64,000 nucleotides of DNA from Jeotgalibacillus malaysiensis (GTDB lineage: Bacteria > Bacillota > Bacilli > Bacillales > Jeotgalibacillaceae): assembly GCA_000818095.1 (NCBI GenBank), contig CP009416.1:1052501-1116500 (forward strand). Reading direction: 5' to 3'. Below, in pieces: positions 25,047 through 33,827 of this stretch. Positions within the stretch are counted from its first letter, which is position 1, and each line of letters starts with the position of its first letter. Below the pieces are notes generated by a model. That model was not told where the DNA came from. It ran no database searches and worked only from the letters and a program-made list of their open reading frames with translations. A program made the position numbers and the translations under genes.

Positions 25047-25142
25047 ATGAGCTACCTGATAAATCCGGATCATCAGAAAATATCACGTGATACTTTCAAT
25101 CGCAGAACCCAATTGCAACTTAGCTCAGCTAAATCTCTCTGA
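25047..25142 (+). CDS. Possible leader peptide upstream of ABC exporter genes
   Basis: A 31-codon frame (starting MSYLINPDHQ) ends 71 bp before the first ABC gene. GGGAATAG lies about 8-15 nt before the ATG. The B. subtilis homologues (bmrC/bmrD, yheI/yheH) have a leader peptide that controls them by ribosome-mediated attenuation, so a similar device is possible. The dyad TTAGCTCAGCTAA (25120-25132) lies in its 3' part. No homology to BmrB is recognised and no T-run follows. Weak. Confidence 0.2.
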   Translation: MSYLINPDHQKISRDTFNRRTQLQLSSAKSL

Positions 25143-25213
25143 AAAGTGGCAAAATTATGGTACAGTACGAATAGGTATTTCGAGTATCAAATGGTCTGGA
25201 AGGAAGTATGTGT

Positions 25214-26944
25214 ATGACAAAAATCACCTCCTATTTAACACCTTATAAAATTGCAATTGTAATCGCACTCTTATTAATGCTGACTGAACTTGCGGTGGAA
25301 CTGGTTCAGCCGCTGATTATTTCCTATATTATAGACCAGGGTATTCTGCAAAATGACTTATCTGCCGTCATGATGTGGGGTGCAGTTCTGGTTGGTTGTT
25401 CACTTGCAGCATTTGCAGCGGGTGTCACGAACTCATTTTATTCTTCGCATGTCAGCCAAAGCTTTGGCTTTGATATCAGAGAAGCGCTTTATAAAAAGGT
25501 ACAGGGTTTTTCCTTTTCAAACTTCAGTGTCTTTCCAACATCTTCACTCATTACAAGACTGACCAATGATGTAACCATGCTACAGAATACGGTTTTTATG
25601 AGTTTGAGAATCATGATGCGCGCGCCGCTCCTTGTGATCGGAAGTGTCATTATGGCGCTGTTGGTTAATCCGATGCTGGCGCTTGTTCTAGTCGTCTCAG
25701 TACCGGTCCTGGTGCTGTTTTTAGTCGTTATTATGAGTAAAGCAGGAAATTTGTTTAAGTCTGTCCAGGAACGGCTGGATCACGTAAACAACGTGATGCA
25801 GGAGAATCTCATCGGCATCAGACTGATTAAAGCCTTTTTAAGAGGCAGGCATGAGATGAAGCGGTTCCGTCAGTCAAGTGAGCAGCTGATGGATAAGACC
25901 GTCTCTGCACTGCGACTGATAGAGGTAACTATGCCGGTTATTTTACTGCTGATGAATATTAGCATTCTCGTTATTCTGTGGTTTGGTACAGTTGAAGTGA
26001 ATACAGGCGGAGCAAGCGTTGGTGAAGTAGTCGCGATTGTGAATTATGCTACTAGGATGACTGGCGCACTTTCAATTGTCACGATGATCATTATGGTTTT
26101 CTCACGGGCAAAGGCCTCAAGCACAAGAATCAGTGATGTACTGAATACAGACATTGACCTTTACGACAGTGAATCGAGCCGGAATTATACAATTAAAAAA
26201 GGGGAGATCTCATTTGATCAGGTGAGCTTTACATACCCTGAGACTTCAATGAAAGTAATTGATGATCTGACGTTTACAGTAAAAGCAGGTGAAAGAGTGT
26301 CGGTGCTTGGAGGGACAGGATCAGGTAAGTCGACGATCTTTCAGCTGATTCCAAGACTATATGATGTAAATGAAGGAACGATCAGAATTGATGGCCAGCC
26401 GATCAGTGATATGACACTGAAGAACCTGAGAAACCAGATTGGTTTTGTCCCGCAGGAGGCTATGCTTTTTACAGGAACGATTCAGGAAAATATCAGGTGG
26501 GGAAATGAGCACGCCTCATTTGAAGAAGTACAGGAGGCTGCAAAACGGGCCCAGATTCATGATACAGTGATGAGTCTGCCAAAGCAGTATGATACTATTC
26601 TCGGTCAAAAAGGTGTCAACTTGTCAGGTGGCCAGAAGCAGCGGCTTTCAATTGCAAGGGCACTCGTTAAAAAGCCTGTTATTCTGCTGCTTGATGACAG
26701 TACAAGTGCACTTGATATGAAAACTGAGGCAAGACTGCTTCAGGCACTTGAAGAACTTTCCTGTACAACGATTATGATCACACAAAAGATCAGTACAACA
26801 ATGGCATCAGACAGAATTCTGTTAATTGAAGATGGCAGGCTGCTGAATGAAGGTCATCATGATGAGCTTGTAAAAACATCTGAGCTTTACAGAAAGATTG
26901 TCGCATCCCAGGCTGGGAAGGAGGCACTCCCATATGCTGAATGA
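25214..26944 (+). CDS. ABC exporter half-transporter, degenerate-site subunit (BmrC/YheI-like)
   Basis: This 576-residue TMD-NBD protein starts with LTPYKIAIVIALLLMLTELAVELVQPL, given here as the typical YheI start. Walker A is GGTGSGKST, the signature is LSGGQKQR, and Walker B is ILLLDDSTSALD, with D in place of the catalytic glutamate. The non-catalytic site marks it as half of a heterodimer with the next gene. ATG 25214 is preferred to 25208, where the GGAAGGAAG box would be too close. The two genes overlap by 11 bp. Confidence 0.88.
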   Translation: MTKITSYLTPYKIAIVIALLLMLTELAVELVQPLIISYIIDQGILQNDLSAVMMWGAVLVGCSLAAFAAGVTNSFYSSHVSQSFGFDIREALYKKVQGFSFSNFSVFPTSSLITRLTNDVTMLQNTVFMSLRIMMRAPLLVIGSVIMALLVNPMLALVLVVSVPVLVLFLVVIMSKAGNLFKSVQERLDHVNNVMQENLIGIRLIKAFLRGRHEMKRFRQSSEQLMDKTVSALRLIEVTMPVILLLMNISILVILWFGTVEVNTGGASVGEVVAIVNYATRMTGALSIVTMIIMVFSRAKASSTRISDVLNTDIDLYDSESSRNYTIKKGEISFDQVSFTYPETSMKVIDDLTFTVKAGERVSVLGGTGSGKSTIFQLIPRLYDVNEGTIRIDGQPISDMTLKNLRNQIGFVPQEAMLFTGTIQENIRWGNEHASFEEVQEAAKRAQIHDTVMSLPKQYDTILGQKGVNLSGGQKQRLSIARALVKKPVILLLDDSTSALDMKTEARLLQALEELSCTTIMITQKISTTMASDRILLIEDGRLLNEGHHDELVKTSELYRKIVASQAGKEALPYAE

Positions 26945-28769
26945 AATCAGACGGCCGTTCCAATATAAAAGAAGGTCTCTTGAAGAAATCGACGAGGCGG
27001 CAGCAGGTTCCAAGAAACGAAAAGCAGATGATTTTGGCGGAACGGTAAAAAAGATCTGGCACTACTTATCGATGAATAAAGTAAAGCTTTATCTTGTCCT
27101 GCTTATGGTTTTGATCAGTTCAGCAATGGCACTGCTCGGACCTTTTCTTGTCGGCATGGCAATTGATGATTATATCGTCTCCGGTGATACAAACGGGCTT
27201 TTGCAGCTGATCTGGATACTCGCAGCAGTCTATATCATCTATTCACTCTCTATGTGGTTTCAGGCAATGTGGATGGTCAGAATAGCACAGGAGACTGTTT
27301 TTACGATGAGAACGCAGCTGTTTAATCATCTGCAGAAGCTGCCAATTCCTTTCTTTGATAAAAGGCAGCACGGTGAACTGATGAGCCGGGTGACAAATGA
27401 TATGGAAAATGTCAGTTCAACACTTAACAGTTCAGTCATTCAGATTGTCTCAAGCGTACTGACACTTGTCGGTACAGTTGGCGTGATGCTTTATTTAAGT
27501 CCGCTGCTTACATTGATCACGGTTCTTGTCATCCCGGCAATGGTATTCGGGCTGAAGTGGATTACGAAAAGGACGGGACGGCTTTTTAAAGAACAGCAGC
27601 GTAACCTTGGTGAGTTAAATGGTTATATACAGGAAACGCTGTCCGGTCAGAGAATTATAAAAACCTTCTCGCAGGAAGAGCGGGTCATTGATCAGTTTGA
27701 GGAGAAAAACGAAAAGCTGAGACTCGCGGGCTTCTGGGCTCAGACATTTTCCGGATTTATTCCGAAATTGATGAACTTTTTAAATAACCTGAGCTTTGCT
27801 GTGATTGCTCTGGTCGGCGGGGTGCTTGCGCTAAATGGATATATCACAATTGGTGTCATCGTTATTTTTGTGGAATATTCAAGACAGTTCACAAGGCCGC
27901 TGAATGATCTTGCCAATCAGTTTAATACACTGTTATCAGCTGTAGCGGGTGCTGAGCGGGTATTTGATATCATGAATGAAAGTGAAGAACGAAAAGATGA
28001 GAAACATGCGCGTGATCTTGAAAATCTTCAGGGACATGTAGTGTTTGAAAATGTATCTTTTTCCTATGAAGAGGATGAACCGATTCTAAAAGGAATTTCA
28101 TTTAAAGCTTCACCGGGTGAAACCATTGCGCTCGTCGGTCCGACTGGTGCAGGCAAGACCACAATTATTAACCTGCTGTCACGCTTTTATAACCCAACCG
28201 GTGGAAGCGTGCTGATCGACGGCGTGGACTTGACTGAGATTAAAAGGTCGAGCCTGAGAAGTCACATGGCTTTCGTACTCCAGGATTCTATCCTTTTTCA
28301 GGGGACGATCCGCGAGAATATCCGTTACGGAAAGCTGACTGCAACTGATAAGGAAGTTGAAAAAGCAGCTGCCATGGCAAATGCGGACAGCTTTATTAAG
28401 AAAATGCCTGACGGTTATGATACAGTGCTGAAGGCAGACGGTGAGGGAATCAGTCAGGGGCAGCGTCAGCTACTGGCGATCGCTCGGGCAATGCTTGCTG
28501 ATCCTGAGCTGCTTATTCTTGATGAGGCGACTTCAAGTATTGATACGGTGACTGAAATTAGGATTCAGGAAGCGCTTGAAGTACTGATGAAAGGAAGAAC
28601 CAGCTTTGTCATCGCTCACAGGTTAAATACGATTCAGAGCGCTGATCAGATACTTGTATTAAATAACGGACAGCTGATCGAAAAAGGAAATCACGAGCAG
28701 CTGATCACACAAAACGGCTTCTATGCAGATCTGCAGAAAAGTCAGCTGAGAGAGCAGCTCCTCAGTTAA
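26934..28769 (+). CDS. ABC exporter half-transporter, catalytic subunit (BmrD/YheH-like)
   Basis: This 611-residue TMD-NBD protein has Walker A GPTGAGKTT, a signature ISQGQRQ (altered from LSGGQ, as expected for the partner of a degenerate half-transporter) and Walker B LLILDEATSSID with the catalytic glutamate. The H-loop is IAHRLNT. The N-terminus has a charged extension (FQYKRRSLEEIDEAAAG) before TM1. The start lies inside the end of the upstream gene behind GGGAAGGAGG. Together the pair should form a multidrug exporter of the BmrCD type. Confidence 0.9.
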   Translation: MLNEIRRPFQYKRRSLEEIDEAAAGSKKRKADDFGGTVKKIWHYLSMNKVKLYLVLLMVLISSAMALLGPFLVGMAIDDYIVSGDTNGLLQLIWILAAVYIIYSLSMWFQAMWMVRIAQETVFTMRTQLFNHLQKLPIPFFDKRQHGELMSRVTNDMENVSSTLNSSVIQIVSSVLTLVGTVGVMLYLSPLLTLITVLVIPAMVFGLKWITKRTGRLFKEQQRNLGELNGYIQETLSGQRIIKTFSQEERVIDQFEEKNEKLRLAGFWAQTFSGFIPKLMNFLNNLSFAVIALVGGVLALNGYITIGVIVIFVEYSRQFTRPLNDLANQFNTLLSAVAGAERVFDIMNESEERKDEKHARDLENLQGHVVFENVSFSYEEDEPILKGISFKASPGETIALVGPTGAGKTTIINLLSRFYNPTGGSVLIDGVDLTEIKRSSLRSHMAFVLQDSILFQGTIRENIRYGKLTATDKEVEKAAAMANADSFIKKMPDGYDTVLKADGEGISQGQRQLLAIARAMLADPELLILDEATSSIDTVTEIRIQEALEVLMKGRTSFVIAHRLNTIQSADQILVLNNGQLIEKGNHEQLITQNGFYADLQKSQLREQLLS

Positions 28770-28773
28770 CGCA

Positions 28774-28807
28774 GGGAGACCTGGACATAATTGTCCGGTC
28801 TCTTTTT
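28774..28807 (+). terminator. Intrinsic terminator after ABC exporter operon
   Basis: GAGACC-TGGACA pairs with TGTCC-GGTCTC, followed by TTTTT. Confidence 0.8.
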
Positions 28808-28875
28808 CAATTCCTGCGTAAATTCATCGAAAATGGTACAATAATAAGCAATGAGATGAACGGAGAGTGGAAAAG

Positions 28876-29991
28876 ATGCTTGATAAAACACTTGATAAAT
28901 GGAATGAATCAGGATTTAAGAATATGACAGCGGTTCAGGAGAAGGTCATTCCCCTGATGAGAGAAGGAAAAGATGTAATCGCTGAATCACCAACGGGTAC
29001 AGGGAAAACACTTTCTTACGTACTGCCTCTGATTGAAAATCTTAAAGCTGACCAAAAGCTGCCTCAGGCTTTAATTCTTGCTCCTTCAAAAGAGCTGTCT
29101 ATGCAGATCCTTGATGTGCTTCAGCAGTGGGGGAAGGGTGCGGGGATGAAGTCAGCGTCTATCATTGGCGGTGCAAATCCGAAAAGACAGCTTGAAAAAT
29201 TAAAAAAACAGCCTCATGTAATCGTCGGAACACCAGGGCGTATTCTAGAGCTGATCAAACAGAAAAAGCTCAAGACACATGAGATCAGGACAGTCATTTT
29301 AGATGAAGCTGATCAGCTTCTTTTACCGGAGCACAAAGAATCAATCGGACAGATTATTAAAAGCACGCTTGCTGATCAAAGACAAATGGGGATGTTCTCC
29401 GCAACTTTACCGGAAGAAGTAATTGAAGACGGTAAAGGGATTATGAAGTCACCTGAAGTTGTGAAAGTGGGCCGTGAAGAGATCCTGCAGGGAGACGTAC
29501 GTCACCAGTATATGGTCTGTGAGCACCGTGAAAAAATCGATATGATCAGAAGAATGGTCCGGATGGATTCAATGAAACAGGAAAAGTCGCTGGCATTTAT
29601 GCAGGAAGTGCTCGATGTGATGACAGCGGCTGAAAAGCTGAACTATAAAAACCTTGAGATTGCTGTTCTGCACAGTGATTTAACAAAAGAAGAAAGAGCC
29701 GCTTCTATGAGAAAATTCCGTAAAGGCGAATTACCGCTCCTGCTTGCAACAGACTTAGCTACACGCGGTCTTGATATTGAAGAAGTAACGTATGTGATTC
29801 ATATGGATGCTGCTGAATCACTCGATCAATACATTCACCGCTCAGGCAGGACAGGCCGTGCCGGGGCAAAAGGAACCGTACTGTCTTTTGTCACACCAGG
29901 CGAGGTAAAAAAGATCAAGCGCTATACGAAGGAGCTTGGTGTTGAGCTTGAAGAAGTCACTATGTATCGTGGTGAATGGCAATCAGTCTGA
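28876..29991 (+). CDS. DEAD-box RNA helicase (YfmL-like)
   Basis: This 371-residue helicase consists of the two RecA domains only, without the C-terminal RNA-binding tail of CshA/CshB. Motifs: Q motif near NMTAVQEKVIP, I SPTGTGKT, Ia LAPSKELS, II DEAD in VILDEADQLL, III SAT, V LLATDLATRGLDI and VI HRSGRTGR. That short form matches B. subtilis YfmL, which acts in 50S ribosome assembly. ATG 28876 is preferred over a GTG nine bases upstream because of spacing from CGGAGAG. Confidence 0.87.
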   Translation: MLDKTLDKWNESGFKNMTAVQEKVIPLMREGKDVIAESPTGTGKTLSYVLPLIENLKADQKLPQALILAPSKELSMQILDVLQQWGKGAGMKSASIIGGANPKRQLEKLKKQPHVIVGTPGRILELIKQKKLKTHEIRTVILDEADQLLLPEHKESIGQIIKSTLADQRQMGMFSATLPEEVIEDGKGIMKSPEVVKVGREEILQGDVRHQYMVCEHREKIDMIRRMVRMDSMKQEKSLAFMQEVLDVMTAAEKLNYKNLEIAVLHSDLTKEERAASMRKFRKGELPLLLATDLATRGLDIEEVTYVIHMDAAESLDQYIHRSGRTGRAGAKGTVLSFVTPGEVKKIKRYTKELGVELEEVTMYRGEWQSV

Positions 29992-30083
29992 CTCCAGAAA
30001 GTGGAACAGTTGACTTTCCACAGCAGAACAACGAGAATCTGTATATAAGTTAGACACTCGAATGGATAAGGAGTGATCATATA

Positions 30084-30743
30084 ATGGAAACCGTAACGGA
30101 TTTCACGCATGTACTGCTTGATGGAGATCAGGATAAGGCATGGGAATATGTCATTAATGAGGTTAACAATGGTGCCTCAACAGAAGAAATATTTTATCAG
30201 CTATTAACACCCGCTATGGTGAAAATCGGTCAGAAATGGCAGGAAAATGAGATTTCAGTTGCAGATGAACATCTTGCCACTACAACTTGTGATTTCACAC
30301 TAGCACGTTATAAGCATGAAATTCTTCTTCCAAGAATCAGCAATAGAGAGCAGGACCAGGGCAAAGCGCTGTTTTTCTGCGTTGAAAAAGAAGAGCATGA
30401 CCTTGGTATCCGGATGATTGCACAGATCTTTGAAGAAAAAGGTTTTGATGTGCGCATGATGGGAGCAAATCTTCCTGTAGAATTTGTTCTGACAATGGCT
30501 GTTAACTGGGAACCGGATGTGATCGGGATGTCAGCAAGCATGCTGAAACAGGGGGAAAGAGTTCCTTCATATATTCAGCGACTGATGGAGCGTTTTGAGA
30601 ACATTGAGCTGTTAATCGGCGGGCGCTTTCTATCTCTGCCTGATCAACTGCTAGATAAAGCGGATGACTCCAAAGTAACAATTATCCAGGAAGGAAGCGA
30701 ACTGACTGACTGGTTGGATGATCGCACTAAAGGAGGAAAATAA
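30084..30743 (+). CDS. Cobalamin-binding protein, CarH-like photoreceptor module without DNA-binding domain
   Basis: This 219-residue protein has a B12-binding cap (about 5-85) and a Rossmann B12 domain (about 93-215). Residues W52 and E62-H63 form the W-x9-E-H motif that defines the adenosylcobalamin light-sensing CarH family, and E103-x-H105-x-x-G108 is the (E/D)xHxxG lower-ligand motif. The position after W52 is Q, whereas T. thermophilus CarH has the second histidine there. The MerR helix-turn-helix of CarH is missing. It lies 3 bp upstream of a PAS-STAS gene and should signal to it. Confidence 0.85.
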   Translation: METVTDFTHVLLDGDQDKAWEYVINEVNNGASTEEIFYQLLTPAMVKIGQKWQENEISVADEHLATTTCDFTLARYKHEILLPRISNREQDQGKALFFCVEKEEHDLGIRMIAQIFEEKGFDVRMMGANLPVEFVLTMAVNWEPDVIGMSASMLKQGERVPSYIQRLMERFENIELLIGGRFLSLPDQLLDKADDSKVTIIQEGSELTDWLDDRTKGGK

Positions 30744-30746
30744 AAG

Positions 30747-31493
30747 TTGATTCACCTTGATGCCATGCCAATGCCTGTGGTGATCATTGATCATAAAATG
30801 AACATAAAAGAAGCTTCAGGCAAAGCACTGAAACTGCTTGGCAAAGCCCCTTCATTCCTCGACTGGGTTGATCATGAAAGCCGGGAAAAAGCCCTTAAAT
30901 TTATACAGGAAAAGCATGTGGAAAAATTAGAATTAAACCTGGTCACGGCAGAAGGAACAATCTCACTTTTCACACTCCTGATCGAATGGGATAGTGAGCA
31001 GGCCGCTGTTATTCTTCAGCAGGAGGATCATATGATCGTTCAGCTGATGAACAAAGTAAAAGAACATCAGCGCAGGCTTGAAGAAAGTGATATGGAACTT
31101 ATCTTAAAAAAGACACAGCTTGAGAAATCCCTTTTGAGAATCAGTGAACTGAGTACTGCAGCGATTCATCTGACTGATGAGATCGTACTGATTCCAATAT
31201 TTGGAGATTTAACTGTTACATTAATTCATACAAATCAGGAGCGCATTTTAGCAAACCTGTATACAAATAATATTGATGAAGTAATCATTGATCTACAGTC
31301 AGTCGGTATCATGGAGCATTCCGGCGTTGATGAATTAATGAAAATGATCAAAAGCTTTTCACTGTTCGGCACCAGCTGCACGATTACTGGAGTAAAGCCA
31401 GAACATGCACCATTTCTTCATCAAATTAAAACGATGCAAAAACTTACCTTTATTAATAATCTCGAGGATAAACTTTCCCGGATTGTCTACTAA
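30747..31493 (+). CDS. PAS-like/STAS-domain protein (RsbR-type stressosome component or antagonist)
   Basis: This 248-residue protein starts at a TTG behind AAAGGAGG. The N-terminus (about 1-65: PMPVVIIDHKMNIKEASGKAL) is PAS-like. A charged helix (about 100-130) leads to a C-terminal STAS domain (about 140-245: IPIFGDLTVTLIHTNQERIL, IIDLQSVGIMEHSGVDEL). S192 in MEHSGVDEL sits where RsbR/RsbS proteins carry the phosphorylated Ser/Thr. No LOV cysteine motif (NCRFLQ) is present, so it is not YtvA-like itself. It is tightly coupled to the B12 protein upstream. Confidence 0.8.
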   Translation: MIHLDAMPMPVVIIDHKMNIKEASGKALKLLGKAPSFLDWVDHESREKALKFIQEKHVEKLELNLVTAEGTISLFTLLIEWDSEQAAVILQQEDHMIVQLMNKVKEHQRRLEESDMELILKKTQLEKSLLRISELSTAAIHLTDEIVLIPIFGDLTVTLIHTNQERILANLYTNNIDEVIIDLQSVGIMEHSGVDELMKMIKSFSLFGTSCTITGVKPEHAPFLHQIKTMQKLTFINNLEDKLSRIVY

Positions 31494-31521
31494 AGGTATG
31501 TGAAAAGAAAGAAGGATTGAC

Positions 31522-32178
31522 ATGAACAAACAATTTGCAGTACTTGGGTTAGGCAGTTTCGGAGGACATCTGGTTGAAGAATTCCACGAAATTGGTGCAG
31601 AAGTGTTTGCGATGGACCGCAATGCAGAGTTAGTAGATAAATACTTTGATATTGCCACTCATGTCATCCAGGGAGATGCACAGGATGAGCAGCTTCTGAT
31701 TCAGGCCGGAATCAGAAATTTTGACCTTGTTGTTGTATCTTTCGGTGAAAATATAGAGGCAAGTATTTTAACAACGATTATTTTAACTGACCTTGGTGTA
31801 AAAGAAATCTGGGTGAAAGCTTCAAGCCTTTACCATCAGAAAGTACTTGAAAAGATTGGCGCAACACGCGTGATCAGACCTGAAAAAGACATGGCACGCC
31901 GGATTGCACACAGACTGGCATCCAAGCATTTTATTGATTATGTTGAACTGACAGAAGAGCACTCAATGGTAGAAATAAAAGCAACACCGAAAATTATCGG
32001 AAGAACCATTGCAGCGCTGAATGTCAGAAACCGCTTCGGCTGCAACATTGTCGGGATCTATAGAAAGCATGATATGCTCGTATCTCCAAGTGGAGAGGAT
32101 AAAATTGAAAAAGATGATGTCCTGATTGTCATCGGTGAGAACAGAAAGCTTCACCGCTTTGAAAAACAGGGTGTCTAA
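31522..32178 (+). CDS. ktrC: KtrA/KtrC-type potassium uptake regulatory subunit (RCK)
   Basis: This 218-residue RCK protein has the N-terminal Rossmann fold with GLGSFGGHL (residues 8-16) and D in MDRN at the end of strand 2, GDAQDEQLL, and a C-terminal RCK-C/TrkA-C domain (about 135-215). It gates the Ktr membrane subunit and in B. subtilis binds ATP/ADP and cyclic di-AMP. The membrane partner (KtrB/KtrD) is not in the window, as with B. subtilis ktrC, which is also unlinked. GAAAGAAGG precedes the ATG. Confidence 0.9.
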   Translation: MNKQFAVLGLGSFGGHLVEEFHEIGAEVFAMDRNAELVDKYFDIATHVIQGDAQDEQLLIQAGIRNFDLVVVSFGENIEASILTTIILTDLGVKEIWVKASSLYHQKVLEKIGATRVIRPEKDMARRIAHRLASKHFIDYVELTEEHSMVEIKATPKIIGRTIAALNVRNRFGCNIVGIYRKHDMLVSPSGEDKIEKDDVLIVIGENRKLHRFEKQGV

Positions 32179-32183
32179 TGATA

Positions 32184-32221
32184 AAAATCCGTCGTCTCTA
32201 TTGTGAGGCGCCGGATTTTTT
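32184..32221 (+). terminator. Terminator of ktrC overlapping the 3' end of the convergent SRAP gene
   Basis: AAAATCCG-(T)CG pairs with CG-CCGGATTTT, followed by T. The right arm and loop include the last seven codons and the stop of the SRAP gene. Confidence 0.7.
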
Positions 32222-32842
32222 AAATCTGTCTCCTGATATGGCTTCAGCAGTCAGCAGTTCACTCGCGCAGGGCTTCAGCAGCTTTTGAAGAGATTCTTTG
32301 TTCTCTTCCGGGTCAAGCCATTGATCGAAACTGTTACGCTCTAAAATAACAGGCATTCGATTGTGAATATCTGCCATCAAATCATTAGGCTCAGTGGTTA
32401 AGATTGTACAGCTTCTGACAATCTCGTCATTATGACGCCAGGACTCCCACAGACCGGCAAACGTAATCGGCTCCCCGTCACGCCTTTTGATTTCAAATGG
32501 CTGTTTATCTTTCCCCGACTTTTTCCATTCGTAAAATGATGAAGCAGGAATCAGACATCGCTTTGATTGAAAAGCTTTTCTAAAACTTGGCTTCTCCGCA
32601 ACTGTTTCAGACCGGGCGTTAAATGTCTTATAACCGATTTTTTCATCCTTTGCAAAAGGCGGTATTAATCCCCATCTGAACGAGGCAGGATAACGGTGTC
32701 CATTCACCTGTACAATCGCGGCAGCCTGCTGACTTGGCGACAGGTTTCTGTTAGGTGTGTACAAAAAATCCTCTCGCATTTCAAACTGGTAATACTGTTG
32801 CAGATCATACATCGCTTCCACTAAAGAAAATCGTCCGCACAT
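32198..32842 (-). CDS. SOS response-associated peptidase (SRAP/HMCES family, YedK-like)
   Basis: This 214-residue protein starts MCGRFSL once the initiator at 32842 is used. After Met removal, the N-terminal cysteine is the residue that cross-links to abasic sites in single-stranded DNA. Conserved partners are N in TFNARSET, the ASSFYEWKK stretch with the active-site glutamate, and the histidine in HNRMPVIL. AAAGGAGAGA lies before this ATG, which rules out the longer frame. It shields abasic sites at forks. Confidence 0.92.
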   Translation of the reverse strand: MCGRFSLVEAMYDLQQYYQFEMREDFLYTPNRNLSPSQQAAAIVQVNGHRYPASFRWGLIPPFAKDEKIGYKTFNARSETVAEKPSFRKAFQSKRCLIPASSFYEWKKSGKDKQPFEIKRRDGEPITFAGLWESWRHNDEIVRSCTILTTEPNDLMADIHNRMPVILERNSFDQWLDPEENKESLQKLLKPCASELLTAEAISGDRFKKSGASQ

Positions 32843-32991
32843 ACCGCATCTCTCCTTTATAATCATTCTAACAAAATATTGCGAAGATAGAGAAGATTAC
32901 AACTTATTTCCTTTTAAAGGTAATTGGTTGATTTATTTCGTTGTACGAATCATACTGAGGTCAGACATACATATTCAGGAGGGTTTTCCAT

Positions 32992-33510
32992 ATGAAGAAA
33001 TTTTGGTTAGTATCTGCAATGGCAGCAGCACTTATGCTTGCCGCGTGCTCAGATGATTCATCAGAGCCGGCAGAAACAGAAGAAGCTGCAGAAGAGACAG
33101 AAGCGTCTTCAACAGAAACAGAGGAAGCAGCTGAAGAAGAAGGTGCTGAACCTGAACTTTATCTTGTAGGAGACGAAGTAACTTCGGGTGACCTGACAGT
33201 TACAGTAACTGATACCGGTGTTGCTGAACAGATCGATGATACAAACCGTGTATATGAAATCAATATGACGGTGACTAATAACGGTGAAGAAGAAGTAAGC
33301 CTCTCTTCAGAAAACTTTACACTGACAGACCTTGCTGATGAAGAAAAAACAGCATATGGTGACGCAGCAGAATGGACAATCGCTCCAGGAGAATCAGCTG
33401 AAGGCTCACTACAATACGAATCAGCAGCCTCAACAGCATTCAAACTTTTCGGCACAATCGGTGAAGAAGAAGTAGAATGGAGACTGCCGGGGATTACTTC
33501 TTTAGATTAA
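32992..33510 (+). CDS. DUF4352-type lipoprotein
   Basis: This 172-residue predicted lipoprotein has a signal peptide ending in the lipobox LAAC (C19), a low-complexity Glu/Ala/Thr linker (about 22-55) and a single immunoglobulin-like DUF4352 domain (about 60-165: GDLTVTVTDTGVAEQI, YEINMTVTNNGEEEVSL). Such proteins are common surface lipoproteins of unknown role. GGAGGG precedes the ATG. It is monocistronic, followed by a GC-rich repeat and then the terminator, so the repeat is probably in its 3' untranslated region. Confidence 0.82.
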   Translation: MKKFWLVSAMAAALMLAACSDDSSEPAETEEAAEETEASSTETEEAAEEEGAEPELYLVGDEVTSGDLTVTVTDTGVAEQIDDTNRVYEINMTVTNNGEEEVSLSSENFTLTDLADEEKTAYGDAAEWTIAPGESAEGSLQYESAASTAFKLFGTIGEEEVEWRLPGITSLD

Positions 33511-33570
33511 TAGTATCTTAAGAACGTGACATTTATAAAATGTATACGATGTTTTAAATTATACCTAAGT

Positions 33571-33691
33571 GTAGCGGAGCGTAAGGCGGCGACTCCTACG
33601 GCGGAAAGGGACAGGTGAGACCATACGGCGAAGCCGGAGGGGCTCACCGCCCAGCAGTGGAAAGCGCCCGCCTGAAGCGAAGCGAAACGAT
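33571..33691. repeat. GC-rich dispersed repeat R1, copy 1
   Basis: About 120 bp containing GGCGGCGACTCCTACGGC, GGGACAGGTGAGACC, GGCGAAGCCGGAGG and GGCTCACCGCCC in that order, then GTGGAAAGCG and GCCTGAAGCG. The same order of blocks occurs at 41579-41708 and, inverted, at 45989-46115. It resembles intergenic repeats I recall from many Bacillaceae genomes. No ORF with support crosses it. Confidence 0.75.
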
Positions 33692-33692
33692 T

Positions 33693-33726
33693 AAAGGGGC
33701 TCGGACAAATTTGTTCAGCCTCTTTT
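33693..33726 (+). terminator. Intrinsic terminator after lipoprotein gene and repeat
   Basis: AAAGGGGCT/AGCCTCTTT plus an inner GGACAAA/TTTGTTC, then TTTTT. Confidence 0.75.
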
Positions 33727-33827
33727 TGTATCGAAAAAGTCCATCTTACAAGTATTTTAATCACTGCTTCTATTGACACAACAGCCCTATTCTTGTAAAG
33801 TTGTCATAATTAATTGAATAGCGTGGA

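Noticed and set aside
33507-33779. Minus-strand 90-codon ORF
   Set aside because: It runs through repeat R1 and a terminator, and has no homology or ribosome site.
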